Of a stretch of 64,000 nt of DNA, positions 23,862 through 36,899 are shown piece by piece (positions within the stretch are counted from its first letter, which is position 1; each line of letters begins with the position of its first letter). Source of the stretch: Rhinopithecus roxellana (lineage: Eukaryota; Chordata; Mammalia; Primates; Cercopithecidae); the NCBI RefSeq assembly GCF_007565055.1, contig NC_044565.1, positions 47,131,711 to 47,195,710 on the forward strand, in the 5' to 3' direction. The notes beneath the pieces were generated by a model that worked only from the letters and a program-made list of their open reading frames with translations, had not been told where the DNA came from and did not search any database. A program made the translations under genes and the position numbers.

Positions 23862-24379
23862 GGGAAGAAGTTGCCTCCTAGGGCTTCCTCACCTTAGTCT
23901 GTGAGGGATCACCATAAATGCAGGGTGATACTTGAAACAGCACCAGAGATGCACAGAGCAGCCCTCCCAGGGAACTACAAGGCCTTCCTGACAGGGGTGG
24001 CCAACTGGGGGCACACCATCCATCCGCCTGGATGGCCCCCATCTCATAGCGGATGACATCGCTCCAACTTCAACACGGAGAACACAGACCCTCCCCGCTG
24101 CAGACTCCCATCATGACTCTACCCCCAAAACTAGGATCACAAATCACAACTCCACCCCGCCACAAACTAGGATCAAAAGGGGTGCCTCTGCCCCAACTAT
24201 GGACTCACAACTAGACTCCAACCTACAGAGCTCTCTACCAAATATAGAGCCCAGGGATGCTAGGAATCTTTTTTTGCTGAAATAGCCTATGCTTGACATA
24301 TGAACTAAATGGAAACAAAAATGCCCAAAGTGCCGGAATTACAGGAGTGACCATGGCACCCGGAAACCTCATGTGTTTT

Positions 24380-24645
24380 GATGCTGTAATCCCAGCACTT
24401 TGGGAGGCCAAGGCAGGTGGATTGCTTGAGCCTAGGAGTTCAAGACCAACCTGATCAATATGGTGAAACCTTGTCCCTACTAAAAATACAAACATTATCT
24501 GGGTGTGCTGGAGCGCACCTGTAGTCCCGCTCAGGAGGCTGAGGTGGGAGGACCACTTGAACCCGGGGAGGGCAAGGTTGCAGCGAGCCAAGATCGCGCC
24601 ACTGCACTCCAGCCTTGGTGACACAGCGAAGCTGTTTCAAAAAAA
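24380..24645 (+). mobile_element. Alu, 5' truncated
   Basis: Sense Alu starting at TGTAATCCCAGCAC. A short antisense Alu scrap lies just before it at about 24325-24365. Confidence 0.88.
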
Positions 24646-24789
24646 CAAAAAGAATTTCATTATCTGGTCCCAATGGGAACAAAGTTTAGCTCTGAATCTT
24701 CTCATGTCTTCAAGAAACCATAAAAATAACAACAGAAAAATACAAACAAGCAAAATGAATTTTTTTTTTGTTTTTAAACTGCATTTTCA

Positions 24790-25080
24790 GGCCGGGCGTG
24801 GTGGGCTCATGCCTGTAGTCCCAGCATTTTGGGAGGCTGAGGCGGGTGGATCACCTGAGGTAGGGAGTTTGAGACCATCCTGGCCAACATGGTGAAACCC
24901 CATCTCTACTAAAAACACAAAATTAGCAGGGCGTGGTGGTGGGCGCCTGTAGTCCCAGCTACTTGGGAGGCTGAGGCAGGAGAATCGCTCGAACCTGGGA
25001 GGCAGAAGTTGTACTGAGCCAAGATGGCACCACTGCACTCCAGCCTGGGCAACAGAATAAGACTAAATATCAAAAAAGTA
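24790..25080 (+). mobile_element. Alu
   Basis: Full-length sense Alu. Confidence 0.94.
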
Positions 25081-25086
25081 AAAATA

Positions 25087-25438
25087 GGCTGGCATGGTGG
25101 CTCACACCTGTAATCCCAGCACCTTGGGAGGCCGAGGCGGGCAGATTGCCTGAGCTCAGGAGTTCGAGACCAGCCTGACCAACATGGTGAAACCCCGTCT
25201 CTACTAAAAATACAAAATTAGCTGGGCATGGTGGTAAGCGCCTGCAGTCTCAGCTACTCAGGAGGCTGAGGCAGGAGAATCACGTGAACCCGGGAGGCGG
25301 AGGCTGTGACGAGCCAAGATGACGCCATGGCACTCCAGCCCGGGCAAGAAGAGCAAAACTCTGTCTCAAACAAACAAACAAAAACAACAAAAAACAGAAA
25401 CAAAAAATAAATAAATAAAAATAATGAAAAAAAAAAAA
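25087..25438 (+). mobile_element. Alu with long compound tail
   Basis: Full-length; tail of (CAAA), (AATA) and A runs. Confidence 0.93.
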
Positions 25439-25879
25439 GGACAACCGGAGGCCCTGGAGGCTGAGTTCCTCAGAAGTGCTGCCAAATGCAATGCCAAAAG
25501 GGAACAGTCCCAGTAGCCGGAAGGGGCCACAGAGAAGCAGCACCACAAACGCAGACGGGCCCGAGATGGATCTCTAAAGTGTCCAAAAGGAGCTGGCCCA
25601 ACCCAGGAAAGAATATCTGTGAGCGGGGCCAATACTGACGATGGCAGAGCCCTGGGACAAGCCAACACACAAGCCTCAGAAAGCTCGGTGCCCAGGCCAC
25701 AGCGGTGACAGCTCGTGGATAATGCCAGCAAAATGTAACTTGTGAAGGTACATGCTGGTGACCAGCTGCACAGAGGTACATGCACACTCATACGCACACA
25801 CACATACTCACATGTGTAAACACGTATATACACACAGACGCAGATACACAAATACCCATACGTACAGAATCCACAGTCT
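25439..25879. other. no gene seen; short CA-rich run
   Basis: Unassigned sequence, with an imperfect CA-rich microsatellite at about 25785-25850. Confidence 0.4.
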
Positions 25880-26815
25880 CTACTCCAAATTTAACAAACA
25901 CATAAAGAACCAAGAAAACAGAGCACATTTTTGTGAGAAAAGGAAATCAACCATCTGACCCTGAAATGAGTCAGATGTTGAAACTAACAGACAAGGATTT
26001 AAAAACAGGAATTATAATTATCCTCAGTGAAATAAAACAAAACAGGAAAATCTCGGGGAGTCAAAAGTCTCAGCAGAGACACAGAAATAACAAAAAATAA
26101 AATGATCATTCTGGAACTGAAAAACAGAATTTCTGAAATAAAGCATTACTTGACGGACTAACAGCTGAACGGGCACAATAAAGGAGAGTAAGTGAATTTT
26201 AATCGAGATGAACAGAAATTATCGGAAGAATACAGATAAAAATATTTTAAAAATAATAAACAGCCTTACAAATCTGTTCGATAATTCAAATGGTCACTTA
26301 TAATTGGTATCTCAGGAGACCAGAGAGGGAATGGTACAGAAAGAAATGTGAAGAAATAATGGTCAAAAGTTGCCCAAATTTGATGGAAGACAGAAATCTA
26401 CAGGATCAAGATGCTGTATGAACACCTAGCAGAGGAAAACCCAAGAGGCCAGTGCTGCAGCCCATCAGAGTCTACCTGCTGGGAACCGAACCAACAGGCA
26501 GCTCGCCTCGAAAGCAGGAGAGTGACCCACGACACACCACCAGCCAGGGATCCCGTGGTGACTGCTCATCGAAAGTCAAAGTCAAGGAGGCCAGAAAAGA
26601 GTAAAATAGCAGCTTTAAAGTGCTGAATGGGAAAAGGAAAAAAAAAAAAGCAAAATAAAGGTACTTTCATACACGAGAAAACTAAGAACTGGGGCAGCAG
26701 ACTCGCACCACGAGAAATGCAAAGGTCTTTAGGCTGAAGGGAAATGATGCCAGCTAGAAACTCAGATCGTCAGAAAGGGATGAAGAGCACTAGAGATGGA
26801 AAATCTGGGGAACAC
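25880..26815 (+). mobile_element. L1/HAL1 ORF1-region fragment
   Basis: Sense-strand match to an old L1 ORF1-like gene (AAGAAATAATGG...CCAAATTTGATGG; CACGAGAAATGCAAAGG; GAAATGATGCCAGC), full of stops. Confidence 0.65.
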
Positions 26816-27186
26816 GAGATTTTTTGAAAATACTTTATTTTTAGAGCATTTCACAGCAATATTAAGCAGAAAACACAGTTCCTACATACACCCCCCCACA
26901 CACACCTCCCCCACTACTTACCTCCTGCAACACAGTGATACAGCATCACAGTGAATGAACCCACGCTGACACATCATTACCATCTAAACTCTGTTTAGGG
27001 CTCCCTCTCGGAGCTGCATGATCCATGGGTTTTGCATCCACCTCTGCAGTACTATACAGACTAGTGTCACTGCCCTGAAAATCCTCTGGCTCCACCCTGC
27101 TTCTCTGCTCCTTGGCACTGCTGACCTTTTTGCTCTCTCTAGTTTTGCCTCATCCAGAATGTCATATAGTTGGAATCATACAGTAT

Positions 27187-27402
27187 AGCTGTCTGTTGGT
27201 AAACAAAGGGGATTGGGCCCGAGATCCCCCACATATACCCAAATCCATGCATACTCAAGTTCCATAGCTGGCCTTTCAAAACCCACTTACATGAAGTCAG
27301 CCCTCTGGACATGTGGGTTTCACATGTGTTTGGTTGAAAAAATCCACATATAAGTGGACCTGGGAAATTCAAACCCATGTTGTTCAAAGGCCAACTGTAT
27401 AA
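27187..27402. mobile_element. MER2-like (Tigger family) nonautonomous DNA transposon
   Basis: The right end, with CATATAAGTGGACC and GTTGTTCAAAGGCCAACTGTA, matches the MER2 terminus. It sits inside the L1 3' UTR and is flanked by TA as expected for this superfamily. Confidence 0.75.
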
Positions 27403-27509
27403 TCTTTTCAGACTAACTGCCTTCACTTGGTAATGTGCATTTAAGGTTCCTCTGTCTTTTCATAGCTTGGTGGCTCATTTATTTTTATTTATATTTTATT
27501 TATTTTATT

Positions 27510-27778
27510 TTTGAGATCGAGTTTCACTTTTTTGCCCAGGCTGGAGTGCAGTGGCGCCATCTCGGCTCACTGCAACCTGCACCTCCTGGGTTCAAGTGAT
27601 TCTCCTGCCTCAGCCTCCTTAGTAGCTGGGATTACAGGTGCATGCCACCAAACCCAGCTAATTTTTGTGGGGTTTCACCATGTTGGCCAGGCTGATCTTG
27701 AACTCCTGACCTCAAGTGACCCGCCCGCCTCGGCCTCCCAAAGTGCTGGGATTACAGGAATGAGGCACCGTGTCCGGT
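27510..27778 (-). mobile_element. Alu with internal deletion
   Basis: Antisense; about 25 bases are missing before GGGGTTTCACC. Confidence 0.92.
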
Positions 27779-28404
27779 CAATCATTTCTTTTTAGCCCTG
27801 AATATGATTCCATTCTCTGGATATGCCACTGTTTATTTACCCGCTCATCTACTGAAGAACATTTTGGTTGGTTCCGAGTTTTGGTAATTATGAAATTATG
27901 AATAAGGCTGCCATAAATATCTGTGTGCAGGATTTTGTGTGCACATAAATTTTCAATTCATTTGGGTAAATACAAAGGGACAAAATTGCTGTATCACATG
28001 GTAAAGGTATGTTTAGTTTTGTAAGACTGTCGAACTGTCTTCCAGAGTGGCCACCGTTTTGATCCCCCACCTGCAATGAATGAGAGTTCCTGTTCCACAT
28101 CCTGGCCAGCACTGGGGGTTATCAGTGGTGTGGATTTTGGCCATTCTAGTAGGTGTGCAGTGGAATCTCATTGTTTTAATTTGCAATTCCTTACAGACAT
28201 ATGATACTGATCTCACAATGCCCGCCTGTCATCTGGGTATCTCCTTCCATCTGGAGTCGATTCAGGCCTTTCACCCATGTTTTAAATTGGGCTGTTCGTT
28301 TTCTTGAGTTTTTTTGCGTATTTTGGATAATGGTCGGTTATATGTGCCTTTTACAAATATCTTCTCCCAATCTATGGACTGTTCCTCATTTTCTTGACAT
28401 TGTC

Positions 28405-28598
28405 TTTTTTTTTTTTTTTGAGATGGAGTCTGACTCTATCACCCAGGCTGGAGTGCAGTGGCTCAATCTCGGCTCACTGCAACCTCTGCCTCCCAGCTTC
28501 CAGTGATTCTCCTGCCTCAGCCTCTGGAGTAGCTGGAATCACAGGCACCTGCCACCACACCCAGCTGGTTTTTGTATTTTTAGTAGAGATCCCAAAGT
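28405..28598 (-). mobile_element. Alu, 5' truncated
   Basis: Antisense 3' part only; L1 resumes at CCCAAAGTTGATG. Confidence 0.88.
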
Positions 28599-28662
28599 TG
28601 ATGTTGCCTTTTATAGAGCAGAATTTTTTAATTTTAATGAAGTCCAGCTTGTCAATTATTTG

Positions 28663-28969
28663 TTTTTTGTTTTGTTTGTTTGTGTTTTTGCGACAGAGTC
28701 TCACTCTGTCGCCCAGGCTGGAGTGCAGTGGTGCTGTCTTGGCTCACTGCAACCTCCACCTCCTGGGTTCAAGCAATTCTCTGCCTCAGCCTCCCAAGTA
28801 GCTGGGATTACAGGCACCCGTCACCACGCCCGGCTAATTTTTTGTATTTTTAGTAGAGATGGGGTTTCACCATCGTGGCCAGGATGGTCTTGAACTCCTG
28901 ACCTTGTGATCCACCTGCCTCGGCCTCCCGAAGTGCTGGGATTACAGGCGTGAGCCACCACACCCGGCC
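28663..28969 (-). mobile_element. Alu
   Basis: Antisense; TGTCAATTATTT flanks both sides. Confidence 0.94.
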
Positions 28970-29117
28970 TGTCAATTATTTCTTCCATGGATTGTGCCTT
29001 TGGTGTTGCACCTAAAAACTCACTGTCAAACCAACGTCATCTCTTTTTTTCCTATATTATCATCTAGAAGTTTCATAGTTTTGTGGTTTACATTTAGATG
29101 ATCCATTTTTCTATGGA

Positions 29118-29785
29118 ATGAAATGTGTCCTGCTCACCCCAAATTCACAAGTTGAAGCCTCAATGTGATGACGTTTGGAGACGGGGCATTTGAGAGATCA
29201 TTTGAGTTAGATGAGGTCATGAGGGTCGTCATGGCAGAATTAGTGCTCTTAGAAGAGATTCCGGAGAACTTGCCCTTTCTCTCTCTGCCATGTGAGGACA
29301 CAGTGCGAAGGCAGTCATCTGTAACCTAGAAAGAGAGACCCCTCACCAGAAACTATATGCTAACACACTGATCTTGGACTTGTAGCCTCCAGAACTGTAA
29401 GAAAATAAGGCTGGGCATGGTGGCTCACGTCTGTAATCCCAGCACTTTGGGAAGCCGAGGTGGGCAGATCACCTGAGGTCAGAAGTTCAAGACCAGCACG
29501 GCCAACATAGCAAAACCCCATCTCTACTAAAAGTACAAAATCAGCTGGGCGTGGTGGTGGGTGCCTGTAATCCCAGCTACTCGGGAGGCTCAGGCAGGAT
29601 AATCACTTGAACCTGGGAGCTGGAGGTTGCAGTGAGCTGAGATCATGCCACTGCACTCCGGCCTGGGTGACCAAAGCCTCCATATGGAGGGGGACGGGGA
29701 GGCGGAGGGGAAGGGGAGTGGAGGAAAGTTAGTGTTTTAAGCACCCAGCTTGTGGTATTGAGTCTGAGCAGAATAAGACACATTA
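29118..29785 (+). mobile_element. MaLR-type (MLT1-like) LTR, split by an Alu
   Basis: CACCCCAAATTCACAAGTTGAAGCC, CCATGTGAGGACACAG and GCCTCCAGAACTGTAAGAAAATAA appear in MaLR order. The Alu at 29409-29673 separates the last part (TTTTAAGCACCCAGC). The flanking sequence is continuous antisense L1. Confidence 0.7.
29409..29673 (+). mobile_element. Alu in MaLR LTR
   Basis: Sense Alu whose tail is replaced by a purine-rich GGGGA run (29675-29725). Confidence 0.9.
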
Positions 29786-30164
29786 ATTTTTTGTGAAGGG
29801 TGTCTAGATTCTCTTTTTTTGACATGCGGATGTTCAGTTGTTCCAGCACCATTTGTTGAAAAGATTATCCTTTCTACATTGAGGTGTGTTTGTTTCCTTG
29901 TTAAAGCTCAGTTGCATATATTTATGCAGGTTTATATCTGGGCTCTCTGCTCTGTTTCACTGACCTATTTTTTCTGTTTTTTTTTGACCAATACCGCACT
30001 GTCTTGATCACTGTGGCTTTACAGTCAAAGTACTGAAATTGGGTAGCATGGGTCTTTCGACCTTGCTCTTCTCCTTCAATACTGAGTTGACTATTCTGGG
30101 TCTTTTACCTCTCCTTATAAACATCAGAATCAGTTTGCTAATATCCACAAAATAACCTGCTGAG

Positions 30165-30463
30165 TTTTTTGGGGTTTTTTCTTTAGAGACACGGTCTTGC
30201 TGTGTCAGCCAGGCTGGAATACAGTGGCATGATCATAACTTACTGAAACCTCAAACTCCTAGGCTCAAGCAGTCCTCCCACCTCAGCCTCCCAAATAGCT
30301 GGGAATATAGGCACATGCCACCAGGCCTAGCTAAACAAAAAAATTTTTTTTGTAGATATGGCGTCTCGCTATGTTGCCGAGGCTAGTCTTAAACTCTTGG
30401 GCTCAAGCGATCCTCCTGCCTTGGCCTCCCAAAGTGCTGAATTATAAACCACCACAACTAGCC
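30165..30463 (-). mobile_element. Alu, old
   Basis: Diverged antisense Alu. Confidence 0.88.
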
Positions 30464-30582
30464 CCTGAGATTGTGATTGAGTGTGTTGAATCTATAAATC
30501 CAGCTGAGAAGGACTGACATCATGATAATACTGAGTTTTCCTATCCATGAACAGAGAATATCTCATTTATTTAGTTCTTCTT

Positions 30583-30604
<22 letters not shown>

Positions 30605-30614
<10 letters not shown>

Positions 30615-30887
30615 TTTTGAGACGGAGTCTCACTCTGTCCACCAGGCTGGAGTGCAGCGGCGCGATCTCGGCTCACTGCAAGCTCCGCCTCCTGGGTTCA
30701 CGCCATTCTCCTGCCTCAGCCTCCCTACTAGCTGGGACTACAGGCGCCCGCCACCGCGCCTGGCTAATTTTTTGTATTTTTAGTAGAGACGGGGTTTCAC
30801 CGTGGTCTCGATCTCCTGACCTTGTGATCCGCCCGCCTTGGCCTCCCAAAGTGCTGGGATTACAGGCGTGAGCCACCGCGCCCGGCC
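30605..30887 (-). mobile_element. AluY
   Basis: Antisense, preceded by a (TA)n run at 30583-30606. Confidence 0.94.
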
Positions 30888-32842
30888 TTCTTTGATATAT
30901 TCTTATCAGTCTTGTATTTTTCCTCATAGATTTTACACATATTTTGTCAGACTTACACCTAAATATTTTATCTTTGGTGGTGCTAATGTAAATAATGTGT
31001 TTTTAATTTCAAATTCCACTTCTTCATTGCTAGTATAAAGGAAAACGATTGACATTTGTATATTAACTTTGTATCCTGCAACCTTGCTACAATCACTTAT
31101 TAGTTGTAGGAGGTCTTTTTGCTGACTCATTCTGATTTTCCACACAGATGATCATCATTTGTAAACAGTTTTATCTCTTCCTTCCCAATGTGTATACCTT
31201 TTATTTCCTTTTCTGTCTTACTGCATTAACTGGGACTTCTGGTGCAATGCAGCAGTGGCGAGAGGGGATATCCATGCCTTGTTCCTAATCTTAGTGGAAA
31301 GGCTTTAAGTTTTTTTTTTTAACCATTAAGTATGATGTTAGCTGTAGGTTTTCTATAGATGCTCTTTATCAACTTGAGGAAGTTCCTCTGTGTTCCTCGT
31401 TTGTTGAATTTGTAATCATGAATCGAGGTTGGCTTTTGTCAAATGCTTTCTCTGCATCTACTGATATGACCACGTGATCCTTCTTCAGCCTGTTGATGTG
31501 GTATATCACATTACATTAATTTATTTCCTAATGTTGGACTAGCCTTGTAAACCTGGGACAAATCCCACTTGGTCATGGTATGTAATTCTTTTTATACATT
31601 ATTGAATTTGATTTGCCAATATTTTGTTGGAATTTTTGCATTTATGTTCATAAGAGGCGTTGGTCTGTAGTTTCCTTTTCTTGTAATGTCTGGTTGTGGC
31701 ATTTGGGTGGGTAACGCTGACCTCATATAATGAGTTAGGAAGTATTTCCTGTTTTTATTTTCTGGAATAGATTGTAGAGACCTGGTATAATTTCTTCCTT
31801 AAATGTTTGGTAGAACTCGTAAGTGAACCCATCTGAGCCCAGTGGACTCTATTTTGGAAGGTTATCGTTGATTTGACTTACTTAACAGACATAGCCCTAT
31901 TCAGATTGTCTATTTCTTCCCATGTTTGAGATTGTGTCCTTCAAGGAATTGGTTCATTTATCAAATCTGGGCACAGTTGTTCATCTTTTTTTTTTTTATT
32001 ACCCTTTAAAAGTCCATGGGACATCTCTGTAGCGATGTCCCCTCTTTCATTTCTGATATTAGTATTTTGTGTCCTCTCTCTTCTTTTTCTTAAGTCTGGC
32101 TAAAGGTTTACTGATTTACTGTTTTTTTTCAAACCATCTTCTGGTTTTGTTGATTTTCTCTATTGTTTTCCTGTTTTCCATTTCATTGATTTCTGCTTGA
32201 ATTTTTATTTCTTTTCTTCTACTTTGGATTTAATTTGCTCTTCTTTTTCTAGTTTCCTAGAGTGAAAGCTTACATTATTGATTTTAGATCTTTCCCATTT
32301 TCTAATACATGCAGTCATCAATGCTATACATTTCCCTCTAAGCACTGCATTCACAGCATTCCACAAATTTTGGTAAGTTTTATTTTCATTTTCACTTAAT
32401 TCAAAATATTCTAAAATTTCTCTTGAGATCTCTTCTTTGACCTGTGCTATTTGGAAGTGTGTTGTTTATTTGCCAAGTACTTTAGAATTTTCTAGCTATC
32501 TTTCTGGTTTCATTTCTAGTTTAATGTCATTGTGGTCTGAGAATAGACATTGTATGTTTTCTATTCTTTAAAGTATGTTAGAGTATGTTTTGTGGCCCAG
32601 AATGTGGTCTCTAATCTTAGTAAATGTTTCATGTGAGCTTGGCAGGAATGTGCATTCTGCTATTGCTGGATGAAGCAGTCTACAGATGTAAATTATTCCC
32701 AGCTGACTGATGTGATGTGCTGTTAAATTCAACTACATCCTGCTGGATCTGTCCACTTATGATAGAGGGTCCTGGAGTCTCCAACTGTAGACAGTGATTC
32801 ATCTATTTCCCCCTGTAGTTCTATCAGTTTTTGCATCACATA

Positions 32843-33150
32843 TTTTGTTGTTGTTGTTGCTGTTGTTTGAGACAGAGTCTCGCTCTGTCACACAGGCTGA
32901 AGTGCAATGGTGCAATCTTGGCTCACTGCAACCTCCGCCTCCTGGGTTCAAGCAATTCTCTCCTGCCTCAGCCTCCCGAGTAGCTGGGATTACAGGCATG
33001 AGCCACCACACCCGGTTGATTTTGTATTTTTAGTAGACATGGGGTTTCTCCATGTTGGTCAGTCTGGTCTTGAACTCCCGACCTCAGGTGATCCACCCGC
33101 CTCAGCCTCCCAAAGTGCTGGGATTACAGGCGTGAGTCACCATGTCCAGC
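32843..33150 (-). mobile_element. Alu
   Basis: Antisense with a (TTG)n tail; first of a tandem of three. Confidence 0.93.
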
Positions 33151-33153
33151 TGG

Positions 33154-33313
33154 TTTTGTTGTTTTTAGAGCTAGAGTCTCACTCAGTTGCCTCGCCTGGA
33201 GTGCAGTGACGTGATTATAGTTCACTGCAGCTTCAACCTCCCAGGCTCAAGTGATCTGCCCGTCTTGGCCTCCCAAAGTGCTGGGATTATAGGCATGACT
33301 ATCACACTTGGCA
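33154..33313 (-). mobile_element. Alu half-element
   Basis: Antisense monomer-length Alu. Confidence 0.85.
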
Positions 33314-33319
33314 ACCTCA

Positions 33320-33616
33320 CTTTTTTTTTTTTTTTTGAGATGGAGTCTCACTCTGTTGCCCAGGCTGCAGTGCAATGGTACAATCTTGGCTCACTGCAAC
33401 CTCCACCTCCCAGATTCAAGTGACTCTCCTGCCTTAGCCTCTCAAGTAGCTGGGATTACAGGCACACTCCACCATGCCTGGCTAATTTTTGTGTTTTTAG
33501 TAGAGATGGGGTTTCATCATGTTGGGCAGGCTAGTCTTGAACTCCTGACCTCAAGTGATCTGCCCACCTTAGCCTCCCAGTGCTGGGATTACAGGTATTA
33601 GCCACCATGCCTGGCC
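33320..33616 (-). mobile_element. Alu
   Basis: Antisense, full-length. Confidence 0.94.
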
Positions 33617-33869
33617 AACCTCACATATTTTGATGCTGTAGTTAGGTACATACACCTTAAGAACTGTTACATTTATCATCATGTAATGCCCTTCTTTACC
33701 CCAATAACTTTCCTTTCTCTGAAGTCTGCTGTGTCTAAAGTAGTAAGATATTTCTGCTTTCTTTGGATTACTATCTTTCTCCATCCCTTTACTTTTAATA
33801 TATATGTGTTTTTATGTTTAAAGTGAGCTTCTTTTTTTTGTTCATGGCAAGATCTTGTCATAAGAGAGC

Positions 33870-34169
33870 AGGTTTCTTTTTTCTTTGCAATGGGGTCTTG
33901 CTCTGTTGCCCAGGCTGGAGTGCAGTGGTGCAATCACAGCTCACTGCAACCTCAACCTCCCGGGCTCAAGCGATCCTACCACATCAGCCTCTTGAGTAGC
34001 TGAGACTTACAGATGCACAGCACCACACCAAGCTAAGTTTTTTAACTTTTTGATGAGATGAGTTATCACTATGTGTTTAGGCTGGTCTCAAACTCCCAGG
34101 CTCAAGGGATCCTCCCACCTCAGCCTCCCAAAGTGCTGGAATTACAGGTGTGAGCCATCACTCCTGGCC
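33870..34169 (-). mobile_element. Alu, old
   Basis: Antisense, diverged. Confidence 0.88.
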
Positions 34170-34200
34170 AAACTTGGTTCCTTATAGAAAACACAGTTGG

Positions 34201-34487
34201 GGCCAGGCACTGTGGCCTGTAATACCAGTGCTTTAGGAGGCCAAGGCAGGAGGATTGCTTGAGGCTCAAGAGTTTGAGACCAACCTAGGCAAAACAGTGA
34301 GACCTGATCTCTACAAAAATAAAAAAAGAGCTGGATGTGGTGACATGCACCTGTAGTCCCAGCTGCCTGGGAGGCTGATGTGGGAGGATCGCTTGAGCCC
34401 AGGGGGTCAAGGCTGCCATGAGTCATGATCAAGCTACTGTATTCTAGTCTGAGCAACAGAGTGAGACCCCCATCTCTAAAAAAACAA
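34201..34487 (+). mobile_element. Alu, old
   Basis: Sense, diverged; it faces the antisense copy 32 bases away. Confidence 0.88.
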
Positions 34488-34513
34488 ATTAACTTTTTAA
34501 AAAGGGGATTATT

Positions 34514-34793
34514 GGCTGGGTACAATGGCTCATGCCTGTAATCCCAGCACTTTGGGAGGCCAAGGTGGGTGGATCTCTTGAGACCAGGAGGTCGAGACTA
34601 GCCTGGGCAATATGGGAAAACCCTGTCTCTACAAAACACAAAAATTAGCCAGGTGTGGTAGTACATGCCTGTAGTCCCAGCTACTCGGGAGGCTGCGGTG
34701 GGAGGATCACTTGAGCCTGGGAGGTCAAAGCTTTCAATAGACTGGGACTGTGCCACTGCACTCCACCCTGGGGGACAGAGTGAGACCCTGTCT

Positions 34794-34824
<31 letters not shown>
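34514..34824 (+). mobile_element. Alu
   Basis: Sense, with a long A tail. Confidence 0.94.
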
Positions 34825-34826
<2 letters not shown>

Positions 34827-35017
34827 AAAAAGGTGATTACTGATGTTGCTGAATTAACATCTACCACATCTGTTACCATTTTCTACTTTTTGCCCTTGTT
34901 CTTCATTCCTATTTCTGTTTTCCATGCTTTTGCTACCTTTTGTGGGTTTACCTGAGCATTCTATTATATGTAATTCCATTTCGTATCCTTTTTTAGCATA
35001 TCAACTATACTTCTTTT

Positions 35018-35308
35018 TCTTTTTTTGAGACAGAGTCTTGCTCTGTCGCCCAGGCTGGAGTGCAGTGGCCGGATCTCAGCTCACTGCAAGCTCCGCCTCC
35101 CGGGTTTACACCATTCTCCTGCCTCAGCCTCCTGAGTAGCTGGGACTACAGGCGCCCGTCACCACGCCCGGCTAGTTTTTTGTCTTTTTTAGTAGAGACA
35201 GGGTTTCACCAGGTTAGCCAGGATGGTCTCGATCTCCTGACCTCATGATCCGCCCGTCTTGGCCTCCCAAAGTGCTGGGATTACAGGCTTGAGCCACCGC
35301 GCCCGGCT
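35018..35308 (-). mobile_element. AluY, Old World monkey type
   Basis: GTGGCCGGATCTCAG and CAGGCTTGAGCC; target duplication near CTA(T/C)ACTTCTTTTT. Confidence 0.94.
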
Positions 35309-35504
35309 ACACTTCTTTTTTAACTTTTTAAATTGGTTTGCAATCTGCATTTAGAGCTAATCCAGGTCCACTTTCAAATAACAATCTCTTGGAAGCCCTG
35401 TCCCATCTACTAATGAATCTATCGAAGGCACTCTTCCTTTCTGTTACGGTGTTTTTGCTCTCTAGCATTTAAAAAATTCTTTAAATTTTCTTTTATTTTC
35501 TTTT

Positions 35505-35622
35505 TTGTTTTTTAAGAAAAACGATCTCGCTAGGCTGCCTAGGCTGGCCTTGAACTCCTGGGCTCAAGCAATCCTGCTACACTATGAGTTGCAAATACAG
35601 GTATGTGCCACCACATCCAGCT
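35505..35622 (-). mobile_element. old Alu monomer
   Basis: Short, diverged antisense Alu-like segment. Confidence 0.6.
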
Positions 35623-36449
35623 TCTTAAAATTTTAATCTCTCTGCTTACATTATCAATCTGTTTTTGTATACTGTCTACTTTTTCCATTAAAGCCCTTAC
35701 CATATTAATCATAGTTTTAAAAAAATTCCTGATTACTCCAACACTCCTGCCATGACTGACTCTGGTTCTAATGCTTGTTCAGTCTCTTCAGACTGTATTT
35801 TCTGCCTTTTAGTATGCTTTGCAATTTTCTGTTGATAGGTAGACATGATATAGTGGGTAAAAGGAATTGCAGTAAATAGGGCTTTCACCATGTTTTCAGG
35901 TGTTGGGGTGGGAAAGTGTTCTATGACACTATGAGTAGGGCTCAGTCTTGCCGAGCTTGTGTCCCTGGACTATGAACTTCCCAAGTGCTTTTCAGTTTCC
36001 CCCACCCACCATCAGGTGGGACAGAATATCTAGAAGTAGCCAGTGTTAGGTATTTCCTTTCCCCCAGATAGGTTAAGTTCTGATAAAAACACCAGCAGGT
36101 TAGGCCCTGGTAAAATTGTTTCTCCTGAGGGCAGGTCTTGTTAAGAACAGAATGGTATATTCCAAAGTAGTTCCTTTTCACTTCCTCCTGCCAGAAGCAC
36201 AAGGAGATTTTTCTCTGATATTCACTGTCAGTACCTAATAGAGCCCTTGGAGGTAAAACTCACAAAAGCATGGGGTCCTCCCATGACTGGGTCTCCCTAG
36301 AGTTTTTTTTTCAGAGTTGTCCACACTGAGCCTCTAGCAATTTGCCAATTACATTTTAGGCTTACCCATCTGGCCACTGGTTCCCTGGGAGATTATTGCT
36401 CACAAGTTGTTGTTGTGATTCTTTTTATCTGACTGTTTATCTCTCCAAT

Positions 36450-36745
36450 TTTTTTTTTTTTTCTTAGACAGAGTCTTGCTTTGTCACTCAGGCTGGAGTG
36501 CAGTGGTGCAATCTCGGCTCACTGCAACCTTCACCTCCTGAGTTCCAGCGATTCTCCTGCCTCGGCCTCCTGAGTAGCTGGGATTACAGGCATCCACCAC
36601 CACGCCCAGCTAATGTTGTGTTTTTAATAGAGACAGGGTTTCACCATGTTGGCCAGGTTGGTCTTGAACTCATGGCCTCAACTGATCCACCTGCCTCAGC
36701 CTCCCAAAGTGCCGGGATTACAGGTGTGAGCCACGGCGCCCAGCC
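36450..36745 (-). mobile_element. Alu
   Basis: Antisense; TA(T/C)CTCTCC flanks. Confidence 0.94.
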
Positions 36746-36899
36746 ATACCTCTCCAGTTTTGAGAGCGGTGACTTGTCCTCTGACCTCACACCTCTCTGA
36801 TAGAGCTAAGATTTGTTGATTTTTCAGTTTGTTCAGCTTTTTACTTGTTAGGACACAGTGATGAATTCTAAGCTCCTTACATGCCAGAACAGCTAAAAT

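Larger units (their letters stand above)
21900..24240 (+). mobile_element. old class I endogenous retrovirus pol remnant
   Basis: Interrupted plus-strand similarity to gammaretrovirus-like pol. A reverse-transcriptase stretch at about 22320-22580 has the substrate-binding S-Q-P-Q-F-A-F region and an I-D-D where the Y-x-D-D box belongs. The thumb (V-K-F-L-G) is at about 23000, and connection/RNase H-like sequence follows to about 23450. It is full of stops and frameshifts and split by an Alu (22632-22952). The family is not assigned, and there is no sign of an active copy. A 52-base tandem duplication occurs at 23758-23861. Confidence 0.65.
26826..36850 (-). mobile_element. long L1M copy in antisense, heavily interrupted
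   Basis: The 3' UTR starts near 26826, and ORF2 continues on the minus strand to at least 33860, with further L1-like sequence to about 36850. It is interrupted by a MER2-like element, an LTR and many Alus. The long reverse-transcriptase region (30.9-32.8 kb) has no Alu. No intact frame remains. Confidence 0.75.

Noticed and set aside
30583..30606. (TA)n run as a regulatory or origin element
   Set aside because: A simple microsatellite next to an Alu poly-T start.
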